Positions 32,105 through 41,567 of a stretch of 64,000 nt of DNA are shown in pieces. The DNA is from Neurospora tetraspora (taxonomy: Eukaryota; Ascomycota; Sordariomycetes; Sordariales; Sordariaceae). The notes under the pieces were generated by a model that saw only the letters and a program-made list of their open reading frames with translations, ran no database searches and was not told where the DNA came from. The stretch's first letter is position 1. Every line of letters starts with the position of its first letter. Made by a program: the position numbers and the translations under genes. The DNA lies in assembly GCF_033439725.1 (NCBI RefSeq), contig NW_026944385.1:124001-188000 (forward strand), read 5' to 3'.

Positions 32105-33894
32105 ATGTCGACCTTCATCTTCTCGGCCAACGTGGTCGCCCTCATTCAGGTCAAGATTTCCGGCGCCCAATATCGCATCGAGTTTACCAAACCGCCCAAG
32201 AATGGGCAGTGTTGGATCATCGGTAGCGCGCCGACTGCCGACGTGAGCATTGGTCACCAGACCCAAGGCATCAGCGACAAGCATCTTGGTCTAGACTTCG
32301 GTCAAGACGGTATGGTCATTATCAAGATCTTCTCTTCTCACGGCACAAGTTTGGCATACCACTCAGTGTCTGACGACGAGAAGGTGGATTCAATGGTTCA
32401 CGAATGTATGGGCGAGGACTCTCCCCGAGCGCCGGCCTGGGCCGTTCCTGTTGGCCAGCGCATCCATATCTTCCTGGGGGACCCTCGAAATCCCCTCGAG
32501 CTCACAATTCAAGCGTTTGATCATAACCAACACTTGAGCGATTACATGGAAGCGATTAAGCATCTAAAGGCCTCCGCACCTGAAGCTGCGGAGCCCACTC
32601 AGCCTCAGCCCAGCAAGGAATTATCTCCTTGCCCCTCGCCTCCGCCTCCAACCCCAGCGTCCGGAGTCGCGACTTTCATGAGCAGGGCCCTTGGAGGCAT
32701 GGAGATTGCTACCCCGGCTATGCCTGGCGGCACCGAGATGCCCTCCCTTACGAGATTCGCCTATGACATTGGAAAGTACACCTATTCGTTTCTGGAGGTT
32801 ACCCCGAGAAGCAACCAGATGAGACCTGGTTCTGGAAGAGTTGTCAAGGTGCTCTCGACAAAGACTTGGAATGTTTACGCTGCCAAGTACTTCAACAAGA
32901 GAAAGATTCATTTGCTGTATAAGGAGTTCGAAGTCTTCACAGGTGCGAAGCTCAGAAAGGCTGTAAGTTCACACTTCTGTTTCTCTTGCTGTTGATTTAC
33001 TAACGGTCATCTTACATTCAGCCTCATACCATTGCGTACTTTGAGAGATTTCTCGTTCCCCGTGGTATTAACAAGCAGCATATGCTGGTCATGGAGTGGT
33101 GCGACCTGGGTTCTATGGTGGAGGAAGGCGAACGGAAGTCGTTCACCTACCACGAGTCCTGTATGATTGTGGATCAGGTTGCCAAGGCACTGATGTACCT
33201 TCACGGACAACGGTTCGTTCACCGCGACGTTCGCCCTCAGCATATTCTGGTGCGATCCAGGACAACCTCCCGCCTTGAGGTCTGTCTGACAGACTTCTCT
33301 TCCTCCACCAAGATTCCTATCGTCACTGACGGTACCAACGGCTCCGTCACCATCGATCTATCGACTGCTACTCAGGCCAGCAGCGGCCACTGCTCCCCGT
33401 GAGGACAGCGTTGGGCGGAAGATGAGGCGTACATCGCTCCGGATGCGTTCGCATCTTCCGATCAGCTCCGCGAAGAACATGTCAAAAACCTCGCGGCTGT
33501 CGACATCTGGTCTCTGGGCGTCATCGCCCTAGAGCTTCTTACCGGAAGCTTGCCGACCATCGTCTACGAAACCCCCCAGGATATGCAGCATCCGATTCTG
33601 GTTAGCGGCCAACAGTTCACCAAGGCTCTCATCAACCACAGAGACGAGATGGCGAAGACCCCGGCCGCTGCCGCCAACGGTGGCTTAGTTCCATTGATCA
33701 TGGAGATGTTGTGCCCCTCTCCTTACTATCGCATGACCGCCCAGGAAGTGGCTGGTGGTACGATTATTCTGGTGACTTTGATGAAAGATGATTCCAGGAT
33801 GGAGTATTACAGGAAGAAGTACCCCGGTGGACAGTTCCCGGCTGTTGCGGCGCCTCGTGTCCACGCTTACAATCTATGGCGGGGAGTGGCTTAG
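32105..33894 (+). CDS. FHA-like plus protein-kinase-like protein with one in-frame TGA
   Basis: Exons 32,105-32,962 and 33,022-33,894 join in phase 0 over a GTAAGT..CAG intron, 577 codons in all. Residues about 1-135 look like an FHA phosphothreonine-binding domain (WIIGSAPTADVSIG, ISDKHLGLDFG). After a Pro-rich linker comes a kinase fold: glycine loop GSGRVVKV, K261 (YAAKYF), HRDVRPQHILV (D355), DFS in place of DFG (377-379), YIAPDAF in place of APE, and DIWSLGV. The altered DFG and APE suggest a weak or dead kinase; fungal FHA kinases of the Rad53/Chk2 type keep these. Codon 413 (33,400-33,402) is TGA, while the frame and homology continue unchanged on both sides, and no good intron removes it. 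A CGA-to-TGA change is possible. Relation to checkpoint kinases is uncertain. Confidence 0.75.
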
Positions 33895-34056
33895 GCGTTT
33901 TCCTGTTGGTAGGACGTTGACTTGTTGTCGATGTCGGAGGACCGGTTGTTGGTCATTGTCGGTGATTGGAGGGCTAGGAATAGTGTGGGAGGAAAGGAGG
34001 CAGTGGCATTGAGGGGCATGCTTGAGGAGCGTCAGCATTCCCCTTTCGTCTTCGAC

Positions 34057-34119
34057 ATTTCCCTTTTGGCATTCGTCATTTCCCTTTTGGCATTCGTCAT
34101 TTCCCTTCTGGCATTCGTC
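34057..34119. repeat. 21-bp tandem repeat, three units
   Basis: ATTTCCCTTTTGGCATTCGTC three times with one difference in the last unit, with partial units on each side. It lies just 3' of the FHA-kinase-like gene. Confidence 0.8.
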
Positions 34120-34124
34120 ATTTG

Positions 34125-35417
34125 CTCTTGCTTTTTGCTTGTTTTTGATTCACGCATAGCACGGCGAGATACCCTTTCCGCATCGGTTTGCTTGGAGCAG
34201 GGTCAGGATGATTTGGTTTGTTTTTGATTCATTGTATTGATTGCAGGATGGCGTTACTCTTCAGGTAGCAAGAACGGTAGCAGAAATTGACAAAGTATAT
34301 GTACCTCCTTTCACTTCTTTTGGTAAAATATTGTGACAATGGCATATGCTCACGATGCTCAAACATCGTCAGAACACCAACTTACCTTTGACGGACAACT
34401 ACCACGATATCGGTCAGACAAGCGCAGGATGCCAACTTGTTGCCACCAGCCGTTCATATCCAAATCTTGGACGATATCGAAATGGAGACAACATGCCATA
34501 GACCGGCACAAGCGCAAGGCGCACGGAACGGTCGCGGCAGGAATTATCGCCCAAGGTACCCTCGTGGACGTGTCAGTCCCATGCCGCAGGGTCGGGCAGG
34601 TGGTCCCGGATTGCCTGGCTTGGGCGGCCTTCGGCATTGTGGAAGAACAGCTAACTCTCCACCAACTGTTCGCACTTATTGCAGCAGCGACTGGTACCTT
34701 AGGCAATCAACCAATTCCGGCAACGTCTGATCACTCTTCCCGTGGTTTGGTCATGAAACGAGGCCAAGGGGTGACCGTTCATCACCAGCCAGCGTAAGCG
34801 CCCAGAGCTTGTTGTTAGGCGTAGGACCTGTGCAGGCGGAGCGTCAAAGGAAATGCGAAAGTGTGAGTCTGTCCAGGGTTTTGCCATGAGCGGCAGCCGC
34901 TAAGGGCTGGGGCATCGGAGCCGGGGTGGAAGAGGACGGGGGCGGAGAGAAGCAATTTGAACCACCGAGCCTGCTCCACACCTCCCTCTATGGCGTATCC
35001 CAACTTCACTCGGGCAATTTCTGGGGCCAAATGAGATCGCGGTTAGTGCCTTCTCCTCGTAGGAGTTGCTATGCAAATACGAGTCCCAGCTGGTGATGGT
35101 CTCGATCTTGTCAACTTTGTTCGAACAGGCGTAAGCCACACCGGAAAAGGTTGTTGATGAGGAAGAGGGTGAGGTAGGTGTTTGTGGCAGGGAGAATTGA
35201 AGGTGGGGGAGGAAGGGTTAGCTGGTGGGCGACGAACGTATCCCGGGAGGGTTGGATAACAAGAGTTGTTGCCCTGTTTCTTCCATATTACCGACAAGTT
35301 GTTTGTCTCGTTCGTATGTACAGGTATCGAATGACGAATATGGAACAAGAGATCTGGCCCACTCCCACTTCCCAGTGTATCTCACATGCTAGAGGTATCC
35401 TACAATACTCCAACGCA
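34125..35417. other. Intergenic, no supported gene
   Basis: 3' flanks of two converging genes (the kinase-like gene and the NmrA-like gene). Open frames present show no recognisable features. Confidence 0.45.
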
Positions 35418-36635
35418 TCAAAACAACCCCTTATTCCTCTCCAGAAACTCATCCATCGTCGTCAACTGCCCCAACAACCCCAACTCCCTGGTCGCCTCAA
35501 CACCATACGTCGTATCAAACTCATTCGCCCACCTCTGACTGATAGCAATCGGATACGTATCAGTCATCGTCATCACCTCCCCACTAACCTGCTCCTCTTC
35601 CGCATACAACACCCTAACCTCCTCCCCCAACACCCTCGCCATCTTCCTCGCCAGTTCCCCCACCGTCACAGCCTCCACCGCCAAATCAACCCCCCTATTC
35701 CTATACTTCTTCCCATCTTCATCCTCAACAACAGCCCTCACAACAACCCCCACATCCTCCGCATCCACCCACGCCACCTTCGCCCCCCTCCTCCACGCCG
35801 TCCTAATAGTCCTGACCTCCTCCCCCTCCCTAAACCCAAGATAACTCCACCCCACCATCCTCAGCGTCAAACTATGCAAGAACCAGCCCGGCCTGACGAC
35901 CGTCCAGCTCTCGAACCCCGCCTCTTTGACTAGCTGCTCAATCTCGGCTTTAGTCCGCCAGTACGACCCCATGGGGTACCACTCCCCGTTTGTTCCCCAA
36001 CCTGAGAACTCCGCGCGGCGATCGGTTCCCAAGGCGGTGCTGACGATGAAGGACTTTAGGGAGGGGCATTGGCGGGCGGCGGTGATGACGTTTTGTACGT
36101 AGGACAGGTCAAGGGCGAAGTCATCGGATAGGATGGGCGGGAAGAAGATGGTGGTGGGTTGGAAGGCGGTGAATGCTGAGAGGAGGGTGGCGGGGGAGGA
36201 GTAGTCGGCTACGAGGAGGGGGATTCCGGAGGAGTGGGAGGAGAGGGCGAGGGAGGCGGGCGAGGTGGGGTTGCGGACGAGGGCGGCGAGGTGGAAGTTG
36301 GCGCGGTGTTTGGAGGAGAGGAGGGCGTGGACGGTGCCGCGGCCTTGGTTGCCGGTTGCGCCGAGGATGACGATTCGTTGGTGTTGAGCTTGACTTTGGG
36401 TGGTGACCGAGGAGGTGGGGAGCTCTAGGTCGGGCGGCTCCAGGGGGGAGGAGGGAGCGAGGATGGGGGAGGAACCCATTGGGGGAGAGGAGGAGGGCAT
36501 GAGGGGGGAAGAGGCCATGGAAGGCGAGGAAGGTGGCTCGGCGGTTGAGCCGAAGGAGGCGGATGGGTTGAAGGGCGCTGCCTCGGACGGCAGGTCCAAG
36601 GAGGAAGAAGACGAACGCTCGGGGTGAGAAGCCAT
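35418..36635 (-). CDS. NmrA-like NAD(P)-binding protein
   Basis: Single exon. The first in-frame ATG gives 405 residues (MASHPERSSS). The first about 85 residues are Ser/Pro-rich and probably disordered. A Rossmann fold then begins with RIVILGATGNQGRGTV, the GxxGxxG nucleotide-binding loop of the NmrA/atypical SDR family. Later segments ALVRNPTSP, TIFFPPILSDDF, SFIVSTALG, GSYWRTKAEIEQLVKEAGFE and WTVVRPGWFLHS fit NmrA-like proteins. NmrA itself is a nitrogen-repression regulator; most relatives are redox sensors or reductases, so no specific role is assigned. The classical SDR YxxxK pair is replaced by YWRTK (a Y and a K four apart are present), so catalysis cannot be excluded. The long N-terminal extension is unusual. 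Confidence 0.82.
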   Translation of the reverse strand: MASHPERSSSSSLDLPSEAAPFNPSASFGSTAEPPSSPSMASSPLMPSSSPPMGSSPILAPSSPLEPPDLELPTSSVTTQSQAQHQRIVILGATGNQGRGTVHALLSSKHRANFHLAALVRNPTSPASLALSSHSSGIPLLVADYSSPATLLSAFTAFQPTTIFFPPILSDDFALDLSYVQNVITAARQCPSLKSFIVSTALGTDRRAEFSGWGTNGEWYPMGSYWRTKAEIEQLVKEAGFESWTVVRPGWFLHSLTLRMVGWSYLGFREGEEVRTIRTAWRRGAKVAWVDAEDVGVVVRAVVEDEDGKKYRNRGVDLAVEAVTVGELARKMARVLGEEVRVLYAEEEQVSGEVMTMTDTYPIAISQRWANEFDTTYGVEATRELGLLGQLTTMDEFLERNKGLF

Positions 36636-38489
36636 GGTGGTTATTGTGGCTGTTGAGGATCGGAGAATAGGACCGGATGTATGCTTTCCCTTGGACAGAG
36701 TCTTTGTCAAGAACCTGAAAGCTCACAAACTGATGACTCGACTTACTGCATGACAGACAAGTCCTTCAATGCCATCTTTATAGCAACACCAAGGCCGAAC
36801 TTCTTCGGTCCTCTATTGCCGTATCGAACCTTCCCTCCAAATACGAACCAACATCGCCATCACATTCTCACCACCTCCACCTGCCTTCCATGACCCGTCG
36901 GCAGCCGTCTAGCTCCTCGGCATCACCTTTTCCCAGCTTTGTGTTGATATCACATTCCTCAAAGGTGACGACCCATGGGGGCAAACAACCACGTTCGACC
37001 CAGACTTCCGTCCACCCAGTCGATCCAACCAACCGCATCAAAATCCTCGCGAAAGCTCGCAAAAGCAACGCCACACTTCTCCCTTCCCTCGTCTCTTTCT
37101 CCCGAATTGGAAGGCACTCGCACGTGGGTTACAGCCAAGCTGTCACTTCAGCAGACATGATTGCAACCCCAAACTCCATCGGCGCCTGCGGCTGACCTAC
37201 CGACCAAATCTGCATCACACTTCATGCCAATAGCCGCTCGTCGATCTATGTGTATGACATCCTTGCCCACCCTCCCTGCGCCGGCAGCAGCGCCGGCACC
37301 AACGCCGCCACCGGGCCCCACGTGGTTTTGCGAACTTGACATGTCGGTTTCGGTCCCGAGTCATTTTTGGCTGAGATAGAACACTCTCGGGCCGGAAACG
37401 TGGAGTTCTTACCGGCTTAACCGCCGGGCTGCACGTGTTCGTCACGTTCCAAGGTGAGACATTGGTGATGACGACAAGAGACCTGAGAGCTGAAGAACTG
37501 AGAAGCATGACCGGGCAGAGCTGCAAAGCCTGCAATTTACAAGCCACTGTCACGTATAGTCTGGACTCTGTGGATTGCTGACAAAGAAGGATTTGGAGAG
37601 CAGCGGAAAATTGGTGTGTGACGTTGTTTTATCAAAGGGATATTTTGTGCTTAGAGGTCGACAGTTTGTGCTTAGAGGTATCCATTTCTTCGGGGCCTGG
37701 GAGAACGATGGAAGAAGCCGGGCATCTTCGATTCGAGTGGAATAAGCAAGGAAAATAAGCAACGAGAGGAATGTAAGAGAAGAAGAAAGGAAAGAAGAAA
37801 AAGAAGCAAGGACGTTGTGACGTACTTCGGGATGATGGGCCGCACCAAGCACAAAAGGGTTTCGTTGGTGATCTTACCAATACACTTCTAAGCCGGCACA
37901 TCCACCCGGGAGTGTCTTGATGAAAGGCAGCTCCCTCTGTGCCCAGATAGGCTTGTCAGCCTCAGCCTTCTCACTACCTACCCTTGTAAGACATCTTTCT
38001 TATCGCCCAGCAAATGCATTGAAACCACTGCAGTGAGATTAAACTTGATCCACTGAAAGCGAGAATGATAATTCTTGATTGCATTCGCTGTCATATCAGC
38101 GACGCTGGATAAGTAAACGAAACGCACACATACTGGTAGTAGATGCCTGTCCCGATCATCTCAGCGATCAGGGACTGTGAATGCTTCGAATCATCGACAA
38201 ACAGAACCCCTGACAAGATCCGATCCCATGCCATAAGAACCCACTCCCTTGCATGTGCCTTGTAGCCCTTTGGAATCCAGAACGCCGAAACAGATATAAA
38301 AGCAGAAAACTCATCGCTGGTGTCGTGGCACGTGGCCAGACAAACGATACCCAAACAGAAAACAACAACGCCGTGGTATATATGCAATCACTTCCTCCTC
38401 TTCCAACTCTCTTCGTCGCGCAAACATGGCTACCATCACCACATGTTTCCTCGCCCCTTTAGACCTCGCAACAGCCCTTCCACTTACCC
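36636..38489. other. Intergenic, no supported gene
   Basis: Several short open frames, including signal-peptide-like ones near 37.8 and 38.3 kb that start with non-ATG codons. None is supported. Confidence 0.45.
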
Positions 38490-41400
38490 CTACTGAGCCT
38501 CAGCCTCAACCGCCTCAGCGACTTGATCCCACCACCCGCCATGCGCCCCTCTATCGACCTCCCCGACCCTCCCAAGCATGTCCACTAAATCCCTCACCTT
38601 ATCCACAAACTCGGCTAGCCCCAGACCTGCAAGCTTCTCTCCAGCGGTACTGGTAGCCTTGACATTCTCCGACGCCGACGCCGATGCCGCTAGTCTTTGC
38701 GAGACATAGGCCCTCAGCCTGCTAAGCAGTAGGCGAAGGACAGGATCGCTAGGCTCGCGGTTTTCGATCGTGATGGAAGCGGCGGAGAGGACGAGCTTGG
38801 TAACAAAGGCGCGTAGGTGGATCTTGGTGGCAGCAGGCATGGAGCGACCTGCTTCGAGAGCTGTGAGGATGCCGTCGACTGTTTGCTCGGTGGGAATTGG
38901 GTCGGAGGAAGACTCGCTGCGCTCGAGGACGGCAAGGATGCGTTGGGATTCGGTACGCCAGGGACCGCGGACGTCCCGCTTGAGCAAGTTTTTGCATTGA
39001 AGGAGGATGGCGCCTGTGGTAATGATCCTCTTGGTAACGCGGCCTGCTTCCACGACGCGCTTGTGGTCTAAGCGCAGCATTTCCGGCATTTCGTCGATCC
39101 CTAGAGGATGGGGCTGGGTGAAGAGGTCTACAAGCATTTGGTTGTAGATCTTGTTGGCAGTTGGGCGAGAACGAGGAATGTCAACACCTTCGGGGTCGCG
39201 GCGGCTAACTTCGCCCATCAGCTTCTCACGTGCGGTGCGCCAGGCGGCTTTGGCGGCGGAGAGATCGTAGCGTCCGGCTTCGATATCGGCGGCGAAGGCT
39301 TTGGCTTCGTAGGAGGGCGCCTGCTCGATGAGTTGGGGCGCGGCTTGTTGGAGGAGGTAGTTGGCGTAGTCACTAAGCATGACGTCGATGAAGGCATTCA
39401 ATGCCTCCAGACGGTCAACGTACGTGCCTTGGACGAGCTTTTCTTCGGCGAGAATCTTGACTTCGTCGTCGCGGACAGGCGCACAGAGCTTGGGCAGGAG
39501 TGTTCCCATGGCTTGGAAGAGTTTCTCGTAGGAGAAGTTGCCCATAGCGAACTGACGCTGGGCCATTTCCGTATCAAGAAGCTCGCCGATCAGTGTGTGC
39601 ATAGGGTTGCCGGGGCGAACCAGCCTTTGGAGCTTCTCGCGGACCATATCGGCGACTCGTAACAGAAGCGCGAAGTGTACTTCCTGGTTGTCCGCCTGCA
39701 TCGTTGCCCGCATCTCTTGAAAGAGGGGTGCGAGCAGATGAGCTTGTTGCTCGTGGTATTCGCTGGGCTCGGTACGGAAGTCCCTGTTGATGGCCAGCTC
39801 ATGCACAACCACCCTGTTTTCTGGCAAGAGACTCTTGGTGTGTGGTAGCACGACGCTGATCTTGAAGGTCTCGCCCTTCCTGGCGGGGGTCGAGGGAGGC
39901 GTAGGAGTCTGTGTCTGTTGACCCTGGTTGATGTCACGGTCGTCACCGAGCACGCCCATGGCTGTCTCTGATTCTGACTGCTCTGCCACACGGGGCTTCA
40001 TATCACCGCGAGGCTTCTTGACTCTAGCCTTGCGGGCCGCCCTGACGGCTTCAGTTACCAGCTGCTTGCCACGGACGGGTCCGGCGAGTCTCTTGATGCG
40101 CACCAACAGTAGCAGCTGGTTTTCCCGGATGCTTTCACTGTACACCTGATCAACAGACCCGTCTGTGCTGTCTTTGACGGACTCCCAGATCGCATCGAGC
40201 TCGACGAACTGCATGACCATGAGCTCAACCAGGGAGCTAGAATCACGGGCTTTCCATGCAATGAAAGCATTGTAGAAAGTAGCGTACACCTCGGGGAACG
40301 ACTCCAACAGGGCCGGAGGCGGAGTATAGTTATTAAACGCGGTCAATCGGCCTAGAATGTTCTCAAACGAGATTAGTAGGTCACCAGCCTTGCCAACGAG
40401 TTCCTGCGACTGAGGGTTAGCCAGATCATCACGAGGGATTGGTTTCGCCAGGGCGGACCCAACCTGCTCTGGCTCTCCGGTACCCTCCTTATTGCTAAGC
40501 ACCTGGGACGGGTGGCCGAGAATGAGGAAGGCGCTCAAAAACGAGCGGACTGCCGTCATCTCTTCCACTGACCCAGGCGCACCCTCGTTGAGCCCGCAAA
40601 TGCGAAGCACTCGAGAGGTCGCCACCAAAACGTTGTCCTGCGACAGCAAGCTGGTAACCGCATCGAAAGACGTCTCCCTAACCACGTCAATGGTCAAGCC
40701 TAGCGCGCTGAACTCGGCTACGGCCCGTTTGCGACTCATGGACTTCCACCACCACTGGATCCTACTGGCGGCAGCATCCGGCCTCATAGGACTCGACTCG
40801 CGCTCCTTGACTTCCTTGACCTCGGGCATGACCTCGACCAAGGTAGGCTTCCTCGCTACAAGGCTCTGACCACGCTCCCTGCACCTGACTTTGGCTGCGT
40901 TCCGGTTCCGGAGTTCTTCCCTTCTCCTTTCGGCTTCGGCAAGGCGTTCCTCCATCTGCATCTTCAGTTTTTTGTTCTCCTGCTCGCGCTTCTCCTTCAT
41001 TGTCTCTGCGATCTGCTTGGCTCTCTTGACCTCCTCGGCACAGGCGGCAGCGATCTCGGCCAAGTTGCGTTCGCGAGCCATGGCAGCCGCAATGGCTCTC
41101 TCTTCGCTTTGGGTGATGTCCTTGACGGCAGCCTTGGCCTTGGCGGCTCGAATGCGAACTTTCTCGGCATGGGCGGCGCGGTCGGCCAGTCGGGCCTTTC
41201 GGTCTTCGAGGATAGAAGCGCGGCGCAAGTGTTGGGCGACATACTTGCTCTGGGGACCGATGTCGCGACCGCAGCCATGAGAAGAGCGGGAATGGGCGGA
41301 GGAGATGCTATTGCGACGCGACGAAGCTGCACTGTCTTTGCGGCGGGTCTGGTTCGTGGGCCGGATGAAGAGGCGGGCGGCAATGTGCGGGGGTGGTGTG

Positions 41401-41567
41401 ACAGCAGCCGAATCGATGTCGCCGTCGACCTGCTGGCTCACTATCTGCTCTTCAGGGGGCGGGAGAGAAAGATCGGTGGTCTGGTCGGGCGTGGTTGGCG
41501 ATGGGGGGCCGATGGATTCTTCGAGGTTCCGAGCGGGCTCGGTCAAGCTATCCGACGGTCGTCGCAT
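38490..41567 (-). CDS. Tcp11-domain protein (Sok1-like)
   Basis: Single exon. The first in-frame ATG is at 41,567 (MRRPSDSLTEPARN), giving 1,025 residues; the frame is open further upstream but without ATG. Order of parts: a disordered N-terminus; a long charged coiled coil at about 105-235 (KAAVKDITQSEERAIAAAMA; EKREQENKKLKMQMEERLAE); an IQ-like motif (ASRIQWWWKSMSRKRA); then a long helical Tcp11 domain (FYNAFIAWKARDSSSLVELM; VREKLQRLVRPGNPMHTLIG; LEALNAFIDVMLSDYANYLL; RLDHKRVVEAGRVTKRII). Yeast Sok1, a high-copy suppressor of loss of protein kinase A, belongs to this family, and mammalian TCP11 also relates to cAMP signalling. A cAMP/PKA-related role here is inference by family. Length is within the usual fungal range. 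Confidence 0.88.
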   Translation of the reverse strand: MRRPSDSLTEPARNLEESIGPPSPTTPDQTTDLSLPPPEEQIVSQQVDGDIDSAAVTPPPHIAARLFIRPTNQTRRKDSAASSRRNSISSAHSRSSHGCGRDIGPQSKYVAQHLRRASILEDRKARLADRAAHAEKVRIRAAKAKAAVKDITQSEERAIAAAMARERNLAEIAAACAEEVKRAKQIAETMKEKREQENKKLKMQMEERLAEAERRREELRNRNAAKVRCRERGQSLVARKPTLVEVMPEVKEVKERESSPMRPDAAASRIQWWWKSMSRKRAVAEFSALGLTIDVVRETSFDAVTSLLSQDNVLVATSRVLRICGLNEGAPGSVEEMTAVRSFLSAFLILGHPSQVLSNKEGTGEPEQVGSALAKPIPRDDLANPQSQELVGKAGDLLISFENILGRLTAFNNYTPPPALLESFPEVYATFYNAFIAWKARDSSSLVELMVMQFVELDAIWESVKDSTDGSVDQVYSESIRENQLLLLVRIKRLAGPVRGKQLVTEAVRAARKARVKKPRGDMKPRVAEQSESETAMGVLGDDRDINQGQQTQTPTPPSTPARKGETFKISVVLPHTKSLLPENRVVVHELAINRDFRTEPSEYHEQQAHLLAPLFQEMRATMQADNQEVHFALLLRVADMVREKLQRLVRPGNPMHTLIGELLDTEMAQRQFAMGNFSYEKLFQAMGTLLPKLCAPVRDDEVKILAEEKLVQGTYVDRLEALNAFIDVMLSDYANYLLQQAAPQLIEQAPSYEAKAFAADIEAGRYDLSAAKAAWRTAREKLMGEVSRRDPEGVDIPRSRPTANKIYNQMLVDLFTQPHPLGIDEMPEMLRLDHKRVVEAGRVTKRIITTGAILLQCKNLLKRDVRGPWRTESQRILAVLERSESSSDPIPTEQTVDGILTALEAGRSMPAATKIHLRAFVTKLVLSAASITIENREPSDPVLRLLLSRLRAYVSQRLAASASASENVKATSTAGEKLAGLGLAEFVDKVRDLVDMLGRVGEVDRGAHGGWWDQVAEAVEAEAQ

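Noticed and set aside
38091-38387. Signal-peptide-like minus-strand frame
   Set aside because: No ATG opens it. The hydrophobic start may be chance in a T-rich stretch.
39108-39662. 184-codon plus-strand frame
   Set aside because: It is a shadow inside the Tcp11/Sok1-like gene.
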